The position numbers and the translations under genes are program-made. This document shows, piece by piece, positions 16,770 through 30,603 of a stretch of 43,276 nucleotides of DNA. The stretch is taken from assembly GCF_000515115.1 (NCBI RefSeq), contig NZ_AZXF01000035.1, positions 1-43,276 of the forward strand, given 5' to 3'. Source of the stretch: Nocardiopsis sp. CNT312. Its GTDB lineage: Bacteria; Actinomycetota; Actinomycetes; Streptosporangiales; Streptosporangiaceae. Position 1 is the first letter of the stretch. Each line of letters begins with the position of its first letter. The notes beneath the pieces were generated by a model, which did not search any database, was not told the DNA's origin, and saw nothing but the letters and a program-made list of their open reading frames with translations.

Positions 16770-19014
16770 CGAATCTCCTTCTTCTCTGGTGGATCCCCGC
16801 ACCCGTGCGGGCCGGGGAAGGCTTCCTGACGAGCGGACCGGGCGTGGCGGCCCGGACGAGTACGGTCACCAGCGCGGCGCAGGCGCCGCCCATGAGCAGC
16901 CCGCCCCACTGCACCCACAGGCCCCAGCTCTGTCCGAGGGAGGCGAGCGCGCCGCGGAACGCCTCCGGTGCCCACAGTGCGGGCACGGGCACGAACGGCA
17001 GCGCCGCCACGGCGACCAGGCAGGACAGCGCTACCATCCACAGGCGCAGGCGCCCGGGGCGGACCAGGGCCAGCACCACCGACAGCGCCAGCACCGGCAG
17101 GTACAGATCGCCCGCGCGTTCGGCGGCCTCCCCGGCCAGGCGCCCCCCGGTCTCGGCCGCCTCCTCCTGCCGGTAGGGCACCGAGAAGGGGCGCACCGCC
17201 ATCCCCACCGACAGCGCCAGCAGGGGCAGCACCGGCATCAGCGCCGAGGCGATCAGGGTCTGGCGCCAGGTGCGGCCGGGCAGGTGCGGCCGACGCCGTC
17301 CCGAGCCATCGGTTCCGCCGCCCGTGTTTGCGTCCCGGCGGCCGTGCCGTCGCGATGCCGGCGGAGGACGCAGCCCCGGAGCACACACCTCCAGGGCGAT
17401 ACGGGCGGCGGGGTCCGTGGCGGCCCGGAGCCACAGGCGCGTGATCCCGGGCCGCCACCGCGAGTGTGGACCGTCCTCCGGCGGCGGGTCCTCACCGAGG
17501 ACCACCAGCACCGCCAGTTCCCACACCCGCAGCTCATGGTCGCGGCCGGTGCCCCCGTGGACCGACCGGACCAGCTCCAACGCCTTCTCGGCCAGCCCCG
17601 GCACCCGGTCGGCCAGCAGCTGTGTCCGCGCGTCGCCGGTCGGGGCGGCCAGGGAGACCACGCCGCGCTCGAAGGCCTCGGCCAGCACCGGGCGGTCGGC
17701 TCCGCGCCGTCCGGCCCGCGCCAGCTCGGCCAGGCCGTCGGCGTCCACCGCCACGCCCTGGTACAGCGGACTCTGTTGCGGACACAGGTGCACGGACAGC
17801 GCGGTGAGCGCCCACTGCGGATCGGCTTCCCCCCGGCAGACCTCCCCCAGCACCGCCCTGACCGGGACGTTTTCCCGCAGCGGCCGCCAGCGCCGGAGCG
17901 CCCGGCCCCCGCCACCCCGCAGCCAGGGCCCGGCCCGGTGGTGGTGCGCGGCCAGTGTGTGGACGAGCCGCACCGGATCGGTGTACGCCCGCCCGGCGAA
18001 GACCACCCCGTCTTCACGGTCCCGGGGCCCTACCGGACGCCTGGCCGGTCCCGCCCCGGGGACGGGCGCGTCGGGGCCGGGCCGGACCTGTGCGGGGGAG
18101 GACGGCGCCCCCTCTTCGGGCCAGGTCCGCTCCAGGATCCGGTGGGTGCGCTCCCGCTCGCTCTCACCGGTGGTCGCGGTGTCCTCGTCCAGCACCCCGG
18201 CCAGAGCCTCGAACAGCTCCCCAGCGGTGGGTCGCGTCTCGAACGCGGGGGCGAGTGCGGCACGCACCAGCGGTAGCAGGGGAGGCACCAGGTCGCCCAG
18301 GTACGCCTGCCCCCGCTCCGCCCGGTAGAGGCGCTCCTCCCTCTCTCCGGTTCCGAACGCGGGGAGGCCGGTCGCGGCGAAGGCGGTCACCGCGCCCCAG
18401 GCGAACACGTCGACCGGGGGCCCCTGGTGGCCCCGAAGCCGCTCGGGGGCCACATACCCCGCGGTGCCGTACGCGCCCCTGGTCCGGGGGGCCACGTCCA
18501 GCGCGCGGGCGATCCCGAAGTCCAGCACGCTCGGCCCCCGGTGGCTCAGGACCACGTTGCCCGGCTTGAGGTCGCGGTGGACCACCCCGGCCCGGTGGAT
18601 CGCCGTCAGTGCCTCGGCCATGCCCAGGGCGAAGGACAGCAGCCGAGCCCCCGACAGCGCCCCCGAAGCGCGCACGTGCGCCGACAGCGTGGGACCCGGT
18701 ACGTACTCCATCGCCATCCACGGCCGCGCGTCGCCTAGGCCGACGGCCCGCACGGCCGGGGTGCAGGCGGCCCTGACCCGCTGTGCCAGGGCCACCTCCC
18801 GGGCGAACCGGGCCCGGAAGTCCGGATCCTGAGCGTAGGAGGTACTGACCACCTTGACCGCCAGCAGCGCGCCCCGGTCCGTGCGGGACAGGAACACCAC
18901 CCCCATGCCGCCGCTGCCGATTCGCCCCAGCAGGACGTGGCCGCCCACCGACTCCGGGTCACCGTCCAACAGGGGAAACAGCGGCGGCAGCCGTGCCACC
19001 GTGCCCGCACTCAC
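16756..19014 (-). CDS. Membrane Ser/Thr protein kinase with unrecognised middle domain
   Basis: 752 residues. The N-terminal kinase domain is complete: glycine loop GRIGSGGMG (about 31-38), Lys54 in LLAVKVV, HRDLKPGN with Asp148, DFGIA with Asp165 and YVAPERL. A linker of about 60 residues leads to a helical domain (about 330-560) that I do not recognise. The C terminus has about four membrane segments between residues 588 and 718, such as TLIASALMPVLPLLALSVG and WGGLLMGGACAALVTVLV. The kinase domain precedes all membrane segments and should be cytosolic. GTG start at 19014-19012 overlaps the GrpE-like stop (GTGA). An operon with Hsp70 parts and an FHA-like gene implies phosphorylation of these partners, which is inference. 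Confidence 0.9.
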   Translation of the reverse strand: MSAGTVARLPPLFPLLDGDPESVGGHVLLGRIGSGGMGVVFLSRTDRGALLAVKVVSTSYAQDPDFRARFAREVALAQRVRAACTPAVRAVGLGDARPWMAMEYVPGPTLSAHVRASGALSGARLLSFALGMAEALTAIHRAGVVHRDLKPGNVVLSHRGPSVLDFGIARALDVAPRTRGAYGTAGYVAPERLRGHQGPPVDVFAWGAVTAFAATGLPAFGTGEREERLYRAERGQAYLGDLVPPLLPLVRAALAPAFETRPTAGELFEALAGVLDEDTATTGESERERTHRILERTWPEEGAPSSPAQVRPGPDAPVPGAGPARRPVGPRDREDGVVFAGRAYTDPVRLVHTLAAHHHRAGPWLRGGGGRALRRWRPLRENVPVRAVLGEVCRGEADPQWALTALSVHLCPQQSPLYQGVAVDADGLAELARAGRRGADRPVLAEAFERGVVSLAAPTGDARTQLLADRVPGLAEKALELVRSVHGGTGRDHELRVWELAVLVVLGEDPPPEDGPHSRWRPGITRLWLRAATDPAARIALEVCAPGLRPPPASRRHGRRDANTGGGTDGSGRRRPHLPGRTWRQTLIASALMPVLPLLALSVGMAVRPFSVPYRQEEAAETGGRLAGEAAERAGDLYLPVLALSVVLALVRPGRLRLWMVALSCLVAVAALPFVPVPALWAPEAFRGALASLGQSWGLWVQWGGLLMGGACAALVTVLVRAATPGPLVRKPSPARTGAGIHQRRRRFDGMP

Positions 19015-19571
19015 GGGTGACCGCCCTCCGGGGGCCGCTCCGCCTCCGGAGCGGTCTCCTCGGCGACGACCTGCGCGGGGCGCACCAGCCGCGAGGGGTG
19101 GCGGAAACCGCGCCGGGCCAGGCCCAGGATCCGAATCCCGCCGCCTCGAGCGCTTTCGCCGCGCATCTCCACGACCTCGTGCACGGCGGGGTCGAAGGGG
19201 CCGCGAACGTCGACCTGCGTCACCTCGTGCAGTGCCAGAAGGTCGAGAAGCTCGGAACGCACCGACCGCATGAACTCCAGGTACGGGGGCTCTCCGGCGT
19301 CCTGCCGGTACCAGTGGGCCCGTTCGGCCGTGTGGGCGTCGATCCGGTCCACGACGCGGACGGTACCCGTCACGAACGGGGCGATCCGGTCCAGGGCCGC
19401 TCCGTCCTCGGCCGCGCGCAGCCGATCCTTCAGGTCCCCGATGAGCTCCTTCTTCTGCCGGTCCTCCTTCAAGCGGCGTTCGAAGAGGTCGCGAAGATAG
19501 TCCAACCGGTCGGTGATCTCGGCCTCCGGTGGCCGGAGGCCCTGCTTCGGTGCCTCGGTGTGGTCGCTCAT
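19011..19571 (-). CDS. GrpE-like nucleotide exchange factor
   Basis: 186 residues. The N-terminal half is a long charged helix (ITDRLDYLRDLFERRLKED, ELIGDLKDRLRAAEDG), as in the GrpE coiled coil, followed by a helix pair and a C-terminal beta segment with the GrpE-type pattern VHEVVEM, GIRILGLARRGFRHPSRLVRPAQVVV-like. GrpE opens the nucleotide cleft of Hsp70. Start ATG 19571-19569 overlaps the Hsp70 stop (ATGA) and the gene ends in a GTGA overlap with the kinase, so all three are coupled. The divergent sequence suggests it serves only the local Hsp70. A separate housekeeping grpE is expected elsewhere in the genome. Confidence 0.82.
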   Translation of the reverse strand: MSDHTEAPKQGLRPPEAEITDRLDYLRDLFERRLKEDRQKKELIGDLKDRLRAAEDGAALDRIAPFVTGTVRVVDRIDAHTAERAHWYRQDAGEPPYLEFMRSVRSELLDLLALHEVTQVDVRGPFDPAVHEVVEMRGESARGGGIRILGLARRGFRHPSRLVRPAQVVAEETAPEAERPPEGGHP

Positions 19572-21112
19572 CGGACGATCCGCCCTTCCATGTCGGCCTT
19601 GAGGGCGTCCACCTGATCCGAGGAGAGGTTGTTGGCCCGTTCGATCTCGATGTCGCCCAGAGAGCGGCCGTTGCGCTCGTCGGTGACCTCCACGTGCACG
19701 ATCGCGTCGATGTCGTAGGAGAGGGTGACTCGCAGCGGTGACTCCTTGGGGAAGGGAGCGGGCGGCATCCTCAGCTTCACGCCACGCTCGTCCTTGGTGA
19801 TGACCTCCACCAGGTCGGGGTCGGTGTCGTCGCCGACCGTCACCTTGAGCATCACGATCTCCTGGTCCTCGACCACGGAGTAGAAGGTCTGCTCGTGCTG
19901 CGCGGGCACCGTGCTGTGGGCCGGGATGATCACGTTGTTGACCTCCAGCTCGTTCACCCCGTCGAGGGAGATCACACCCAGGCCGTGCGCCGTGACGTCG
20001 CTGACGGTGCGGTGGCCGACCGCCGAGTCCCGGTCGGAGCGCTCGGCGTCGATCAGCTCGGCCTGGACCGCCGCGCCCAGCGCCACCGCCTCGTCGGGGT
20101 GCAGGCGCTGGTTGGGGGCCAGGCCGGTGATCTCGGTGACCAGGTCCTTGACCGCCGGTATGCGGGTGGAGCCGCCCACGAGCAGGACCTCGTCCAGGTT
20201 CGCGGCGGTGATCCCGGCCTTGTCCCCGGCGGTGCGCAGCGCGTCCTGGGTCAGGGTGCGGGTGCGTTCGAGCAGGTCCTCGATGAGGCCGTTGAACTCG
20301 GCGCGGGTGATCTTCATTTCCCCGGCCTCGGTGAAGACCGAGGCGCTCTCGGTGGTGCTCAACCGGTGCTTGGCGTTCTCGCACTGCTCGCGCAGCCGCC
20401 CCCGTGCGCCCGGGTCGGTGCTGTCGTCGATGTCGGTGCCGCCCTGCGCCACGATCCGGCCGTTGGCCCAGGTCTCCAGGCGGTCGTCGAAGTCGGCACC
20501 GCCGAGCTGGGCGTCGCCGGTGGTGGCGATGACGTCGAAGTCGCCGCCCTGGATGCGCAGGACTGTGACGTCGAACGTGCCGCCGCCCAGGTCGTAGACG
20601 AGGACGTTGCCGGCGTCGCCGTCGCGCAGGCCGTAGGCGAGAGCTGCCGCGGTGGGCTCGCTGATGATGCGCTCCACGGTCACCCCGGCGATCCGGCCCG
20701 CGTCCCGGGTGGCCTGTCGGCGGGCCTCGTCGAAGTAGGCGGGCACGGTGATCACTGCGGACTCCACCGGTGTGCCCAGGGCCAGGGCCGCGTCCTCGCA
20801 GATCTTGCGCACGATGAACGCGGAGAGCTGTTCGGCGGTGTAGCTCTGGCCGTCGCTGGTCTGGTGCTTCCAGCCGGCCTCGCCCATGTGGGGCTTGATC
20901 CGCTCGACGACGTCGGTGTCGGAGACCAGACGCTGGTGCCGGGCGGGGGTGCCGACGACGGCCTCACCGCCGGAGAGGTAGACGGCGGAGGGGGTGGTGT
21001 TGGCCCCGTCGCTGTTGCGCAGGACTTCGGGTCGTCCGGTCTCGTCCATGACGGCCACCACCGTGTTGGTGGTGCCCAGGTCGATGCCGACGGTGCGTCC
21101 GTTTTTGCTCAC
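19568..21112 (-). CDS. Hsp70/DnaK-like chaperone without helical lid
   Basis: 514 residues; housekeeping DnaK has about 610-640. The ATPase domain is intact: TVGIDLGTTNTVVAVMDE, VPAYFDEARRQATRDAGRIAG, SEPTAAALAYG, YDLGGGTFDVTVL (Tyr173) and VGGSTRIPAV (Val312). The substrate-binding beta domain follows (NNVIIPAHSTVPAQHEQTFYS, AHGLGVISLDG). The protein ends soon after IEIERANNLSSDQVDALKADM, where the helical lid would begin. Loss of the lid predicts fast substrate exchange, as in HscC-type Hsp70s. Start GTG 21112-21110 behind AGGAAGGACG; 60 bases after the J-like gene. A specialised Hsp70, not the main cellular DnaK. Confidence 0.93.
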   Translation of the reverse strand: MSKNGRTVGIDLGTTNTVVAVMDETGRPEVLRNSDGANTTPSAVYLSGGEAVVGTPARHQRLVSDTDVVERIKPHMGEAGWKHQTSDGQSYTAEQLSAFIVRKICEDAALALGTPVESAVITVPAYFDEARRQATRDAGRIAGVTVERIISEPTAAALAYGLRDGDAGNVLVYDLGGGTFDVTVLRIQGGDFDVIATTGDAQLGGADFDDRLETWANGRIVAQGGTDIDDSTDPGARGRLREQCENAKHRLSTTESASVFTEAGEMKITRAEFNGLIEDLLERTRTLTQDALRTAGDKAGITAANLDEVLLVGGSTRIPAVKDLVTEITGLAPNQRLHPDEAVALGAAVQAELIDAERSDRDSAVGHRTVSDVTAHGLGVISLDGVNELEVNNVIIPAHSTVPAQHEQTFYSVVEDQEIVMLKVTVGDDTDPDLVEVITKDERGVKLRMPPAPFPKESPLRVTLSYDIDAIVHVEVTDERNGRSLGDIEIERANNLSSDQVDALKADMEGRIVR

Positions 21113-21172
21113 GGTGCGGTTCGTCCTTCCTGCTCTGGGTGGCTGGGTGCGGTGCGTAGAGGGCGGGGCGTG

Positions 21173-22363
21173 TCAGAAGCCGCGGTCGAGGATCCGTTCG
21201 GCCGCCTTGAAGTAGGAGAGCTGTTCGTCCTTGATCCGGGCGTTGGCCTCCCAGCCCTTGGGACGGCACTGGGCCACGACCATGACGAAGAAGAAGATGG
21301 ACAGGATGCAGAGCAGGACACCGAAGCCCACGCCGTTGACCAGAAGTACGAGGCCGAGGAGCAGGTTGCCTGGTGCGGCGCACCACACGAATGCGGAGAG
21401 CCCTCCGCTCTCGAACAGGCGGAAGGTGAACCGCTCCCGCTCGGCCTCATCGATGGCCGACTCCAGCTCGGCCAGGATCTTGCGGATCTCCATGCCCTTC
21501 GGGCGGAGCCGACGGGCCTCCCCGGCGAGCTCACCCATGCGGGTGACCTCGTCCTCCGCGGTGATGAGGTAGCGGTTCCGGGACCGCACTTGGGGCACGT
21601 TCTTCGCCTGGGCCGCCAGGGTCAGTGCGAGCTGGTCCCTGACCTCGGTGTCGTCGGGGAAGCGCCGGTGCAGCGCCCTGAGGGTGTCGGCGGCCTCGTC
21701 CAGCAGGTGGAGGCGGCTTTGCAGTTCGGCCAGGGCCAGACCGCAGCCGGTGCCGTCGTCGAGGTCGGCGCCGCGCTCCATCATCGCCAGACCCCGTCCG
21801 GGCTGGCCCTGCCCGACGAGGAAGCCGCCGACGGTCCTCAGCACGGTCGGGTTCTCCGGGTCCAGGCGCGCGGCGGTGGTCCCGGCGATCTCCGCCCCGT
21901 CCGCGTCGCCCAGGATGCGGGAGGCGGAGAAGATGATGAACCACGCGTGGGCCAGGTCGGGGTCCTGCTCCACCGCGCGGTTGGCGAAGAACCGGGCCGC
22001 CTTGTAGTCGTCGTTGAGGTAGGCGTCCGCAGCCCGCTCCAGGCTCTGTCGGCCGGGGGCGCCGTCCGCGCTCCCGGCCGTGTCGGGTGCGTCCGGTCCA
22101 GCGGCGGGCCTGTGCCTGCGGCGCTTGTCGTAGGCGGCGCGCAGTGCGGGGTCGAGGAGGATCCTCCTCCCCTCGGTGGCCAGCTCCAGGTTGTCCTCGG
22201 CCCGGCGCTTGAGCTCCTTCTTCCGCGAACCGACGTGCTTCTGCCACTTGAGGATGAAGGCGTCGATGGCCGTGCGCAGGGCGGGGGTGTCGGCGTCGGG
22301 GGCGACCTCGAACAGGGCGTAGAAGTCGACGGAGGCGGTGCCGTCCTCGGGGGGTGCCGTCAT
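21173..22363 (-). CDS. Membrane-anchored J-like/TPR protein lacking HPD
   Basis: 396 residues from ATG 22363-22361 (AGGAAG upstream). The first 75 residues have J-domain framing: DFYALFEVAPDADTPALRTAI, then helices and GRRILLDPALRAAYDKRRR, the usual end of a J domain. The HPD tripeptide that stimulates Hsp70 ATPase is absent; the place reads KWQKHVGSRKK. Residues about 105-290 form TPR-like helical repeats (AADAYLNDDYKAARFFANRAVEQDPDLAHAW is one, given by its ends AADAYLND and DPDLAHAW). Two adjacent membrane helices occupy about 325-362. The frame continues upstream to 22612 but would cover the previous gene, so that start is rejected. Likely scaffolds the Hsp70 at the membrane. Confidence 0.82.
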   Translation of the reverse strand: MTAPPEDGTASVDFYALFEVAPDADTPALRTAIDAFILKWQKHVGSRKKELKRRAEDNLELATEGRRILLDPALRAAYDKRRRHRPAAGPDAPDTAGSADGAPGRQSLERAADAYLNDDYKAARFFANRAVEQDPDLAHAWFIIFSASRILGDADGAEIAGTTAARLDPENPTVLRTVGGFLVGQGQPGRGLAMMERGADLDDGTGCGLALAELQSRLHLLDEAADTLRALHRRFPDDTEVRDQLALTLAAQAKNVPQVRSRNRYLITAEDEVTRMGELAGEARRLRPKGMEIRKILAELESAIDEAERERFTFRLFESGGLSAFVWCAAPGNLLLGLVLLVNGVGFGVLLCILSIFFFVMVVAQCRPKGWEANARIKDEQLSYFKAAERILDRGF

Positions 22364-22394
22364 GGTGATCTTCCTGGTTCTCCGTGTTCGCGGG

Positions 22395-22859
22395 TCAGAC
22401 GGACTGCGCGCTGCGGCGGGCGTGGCGCTTGAGTACGCGCTGTACTTTCCGTCGGCGGCGGACGATGTAGGAGGCGGGTACCTTGAACCACTGGGCGCCC
22501 CTGGCCGAGGAGAGGGTGTACGTGCCGAGGACGACCGTGGCCACCACCGGGGCGTCGGTGCAGTCCCCGGCGGGGAAGGCGGGGACATCGACGAGGATCG
22601 TGTCGCCCTCATCGCTGCGGAGTTCGCAGTGCAGGTTCACGAGTTCGCCCGCGTCGTCCCGCTCGGCCTCGATCTGCGGGCTCCAGCCGATGAGGCCGCC
22701 GCGCGCGGCCTTGTCCATGGCCTCGGGCAGCCACTCGGCCGGGTTCGCCGTGGGGCTGGCCAGCCTCGTGGTGTGGACGCTCTTCTCGTAGTGGGTCATG
22801 AGGGCGGCCGCGGCCACCAGAAGGACGATGAGTCCGATGAGGATGCCGAAGAATGACAT
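22395..22859 (-). CDS. Small single-pass membrane protein, first gene of the chaperone-kinase operon
   Basis: 154 residues, function unknown. One N-terminal membrane helix (FFGILIGLIVLLVAAAALM) is followed by a soluble domain rich in beta strands (LVNLHCELRSDEGDTILVDVP, PVVATVVLGTYTL) and a strongly basic tail (YIVRRRRKVQRVLKRHARR). Start ATG 22859-22857 sits behind AAAGGACACAAG. It precedes the J-like gene by 31 bases. The basic tail suggests the soluble part is cytosolic. It could be the membrane partner or client of the chaperone machine; that is inference. Confidence 0.75.
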   Translation of the reverse strand: MSFFGILIGLIVLLVAAAALMTHYEKSVHTTRLASPTANPAEWLPEAMDKAARGGLIGWSPQIEAERDDAGELVNLHCELRSDEGDTILVDVPAFPAGDCTDAPVVATVVLGTYTLSSARGAQWFKVPASYIVRRRRKVQRVLKRHARRSAQSV

Positions 22860-23501
22860 CTTGTGTCCTTTTTTGTGTTCGGGTGTCTGTCGCCATTGCG
22901 TTGGAGTGTGGTGTTGCGCCGCTACCCGTGTGTTCGTGTTCTTTGCGATGCCTATGACTCTGATGGAGTCCTTATCGTCAGATCAATCCCGTTTTCTCGG
23001 GATAGTCCGTTCCGCGTGGGCAAGGCGGGTGGCGCGTGCGCTGCGCCGGGGCGGCTGTCCTCCGGGGGTATCGGAGCCGGCGCGGCACAGTGGCCCGTGC
23101 GAGGTCGGGCATTCGATCCGGAAGCGTAGCAAGAAGGTCGGCGCGAATAGTGACAGATTCTGGCCAACCATGAGAAGTTGCTTGGGCGATCTTCTCTGCG
23201 GTGTTGACTGGCCCCTCGGTGGTCTTTTGTGTGCGCTCAGGGAATGAGTCTCGAATAGAGGTTCATATCAACCCAAAAAGGTGCACTGGCGATGCGGCCG
23301 TGCCCCGAGGGGCACGGCCCCGGCGGTGTTACTCGTCCGGTTCCATGTCCTGTGCTCCGTTTCCGTGTCAGGCGATCGGGAAGCGAAGCGCGCTTCTGGA
23401 ACAGAGTCTGGCCAGGTGGGAGGGGGTGGGTCACTCCCGAGAACTCGGGACGGCCCCGGCCCGGTACCGCGTGCTGCCGGTACGGCACCCCGCGTATCGG
23501 C
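22860..23501 (+). promoter_or_regulatory. Long divergent spacer between the chaperone operon and argC
   Basis: About 640 bases without a convincing gene and with clearly lower GC than the flanks. Short symmetric elements occur at 22956-22970 (GACTC, TGATG, GAGTC) and 22986-23003 (ATCCCG, TTTTCT, CGGGAT). They are near where a promoter for the leftward operon is expected, but no convincing -35/-10 pair was found. The short open frames here have no ribosome-binding sites or recognisable products. Confidence 0.4.
23296..23319 (+). terminator. Strong hairpin inside the divergent spacer
   Basis: GGCCGTGCCCC (23296-23306) and GGGGCACGGCC (23309-23319) form a perfect 11-bp inverted repeat with centre GA. 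Both neighbouring genes point away from it, so it is not an ordinary gene terminator. It may end an unannotated short transcript or insulate the two promoters. Confidence 0.4.
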
Positions 23502-24589
<1,088 letters not shown>

Positions 24590-24605
24590 CCAGAAAGGGC
24601 ACAAC

Positions 24606-25382
24606 GTGAGTGTCACCGCACCCCGCGGGTTCCGCGCGGCGGGCGTCGCCGCCGGGCTCGGCGAGGACGGAGCCCGCGACGTGGCCGTGGTCGTCAACGA
24701 CGGACCCTCCCGGGCCGCCGGGGGCGTGTTCGCCAGCGAGGCCGACCGGTCCGCCCCGGTCCTGTGGACCGCGCAGGCCGTCTCCGGCGGGCGCCTGCGC
24801 GCCGCCGTCCTCACCACCGGCGGCTCCTACTCCGGTACCGGGCCCCACGGCTTCCAGGACGTCCACGCCGTCGCCGAACACACCGCGCGAATCCTGGAGG
24901 ACTCCGCGGCCGAGATCGCGGTCTGCTCCAGCGGCCCCGCCGGCCTCCGGCCTCCCGTCGACCCACTCAACGACGGTGTGGCCTCGGCGCTCGCCGAGGC
25001 GGGCCGCAGCGGCGGACTGGCCGCCGCCGACGCCATCCGCACCGACGACACCGTCGCCAAGATCGTCTTCAGGCGCGGCGACGGTTACACCGTCGGAGCC
25101 ATGGCCAAGGGCCCCGACGCCTCCGTGGGGTCCGTCCAGTGCGTCCTCACCACCGACGCAGACCTGACCGCCGAGCAGTGCCAGGCCCTGGTGGCCCCGG
25201 CCGCCGCCGCCTTCGGCCCCCTGGACTCCACCAACGACACGGTGCTGCTGATGGCCAGCGGCGCCACCGGTGTCCGCCCCGCCCCCGAGGCCCTTACCGC
25301 GCTGCTCGCCGAGGTGTGCGCGGCCCTGGCCGCCCAGATCCGCACCGACGCCCCGACCACCGACCACGGAGGACGGCCTTGA
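24606..25382 (+). CDS. argJ: ArgJ homologue, truncated and with altered active site
   Basis: ArgJ normally transfers acetyl between N-acetylornithine and glutamate and self-cleaves before the Thr of ATML. This copy has 258 residues against about 380-410. The N-terminal half is clear ([61 protein letters not shown]). The motif before VLTTDADL reads GSVQC rather than ATMLV, so the nucleophile position aligns with Ser176. The oxyanion Thr-Gly appears as Ser109-Gly110. The protein stops soon after [13 protein letters not shown], losing roughly the last 130 residues. Start GTG 24606 behind GAAAGGG; the stop overlaps the argB TTG. No remnant of the missing part follows. Confidence 0.85.
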   Translation: MSVTAPRGFRAAGVAAGLGEDGARDVAVVVNDGPSRAAGGVFASEADRSAPVLWTAQAVSGGRLRAAVLTTGGSYSGTGPHGFQDVHAVAEHTARILEDSAAEIAVCSSGPAGLRPPVDPLNDGVASALAEAGRSGGLAAADAIRTDDTVAKIVFRRGDGYTVGAMAKGPDASVGSVQCVLTTDADLTAEQCQALVAPAAAAFGPLDSTNDTVLLMASGATGVRPAPEALTALLAEVCAALAAQIRTDAPTTDHGGRP

Positions 25383-26394
25383 TCTCCAGAGCACCCGCAC
25401 CCGACCCCTCGTCCGGAGCGCCCGCGGGTGAGCGGGCACGCGCCATCGACAAGGCCGCCCACCTCATCGAGGCCCTGCCCTGGCTCTCGCGCTTCCACGG
25501 CCGCACCGTCGTGATCAAGTACGGCGGCAACGCCATGGTCAGCGAGGAGCTACGCGAGCGCTTCGTCGAGTCCGTGGTCTTCCTCCGCTACGCGGGCCTG
25601 TGCCCCGTCGTCGTGCACGGCGGCGGACCCCAGATCAGCGCCCAGCTCGACAAGGCCGGAGTGGAGTCCACCTTCACCGCCGGCCTGCGCGTGACCACCG
25701 ACGAGGCCATGGACATCGTCCGCATGGTCCTCACCGGCCAGGTCAACCGCGAGATCGTCGGTCTGGTCAACCGGCACGGCCCCTTCGCTGTCGGGCTCTC
25801 CGGCGAGGACGCCGACCTCATCACCGCCGACCGCAAGACCGTCACCACTGTCGAGGGCGAGACCGTCGACATCGGCCGGGTCGGCGACGTGAGCGGCGTG
25901 AACCCCGGCGCCCTCAGCGCGCTCATCGACGACGGCCGGATCCCCGTGGTCTCCAGCGTGGCGCGCGCCGACGACGGCGGCGTCTACAACGTCAACGCCG
26001 ACACCGCGGCCTCCGCACTGGCCGTCGCCCTGGGCGCCAGCAAGCTCATCATGCTCACCGACGTCGAGGGCCTGTTCGCCGACTACCCCCGCAACACCGA
26101 GCTCATCAGCCGCCTCACCACCGACGAACTGCGCTCCCTGCTCCCGAGCCTGTCCTCGGGCATGCTGCCCAAGATGGAGGCGTGCCTGCACGCCGTCGAG
26201 GGCGGGGTCCCCCAGGCGCACATCATCGACGGACGGATCCCGCATTCGCTGCTCCTAGAGGTCTTCACCGACCAGGGCGTGGGCACCATGGTCGCCGACG
26301 AGGAGCTCGAAGCCGCCCACCTCGCTGGGAACCGCGGACCCCGCCCCCGGCGCACCACACCCACCGACACCACCCACCACCGGGGAGAGACCAC

Positions 26395-26398
<4 letters not shown>
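25379..26398 (+). CDS. argB: Acetylglutamate kinase
   Basis: Phosphorylates N-acetylglutamate; the committed and usually arginine-inhibited step. 339 residues from TTG 25379, set by GGAGG (25368-25373) at ideal distance; no in-frame ATG or GTG occurs before the conserved core. Motifs: [31 protein letters not shown] and [21 protein letters not shown]. The N-terminal helix ([15 protein letters not shown]) is the type associated with arginine-sensitive hexamers. Overlaps argJ by TTGA and argD by ATGA. Confidence 0.95.
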
Positions 26399-30591
<4,193 letters not shown>

Positions 30592-30603
30592 CGGTTCCTC
30601 CCC

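Noticed and set aside
24606..25400. Sequencing frameshift as the cause of the short ArgJ
   Set aside because: argB begins within the argJ stop behind its own ribosome-binding site, and no ArgJ C-terminal remnant is present in any frame; the active-site changes lie well before the end.
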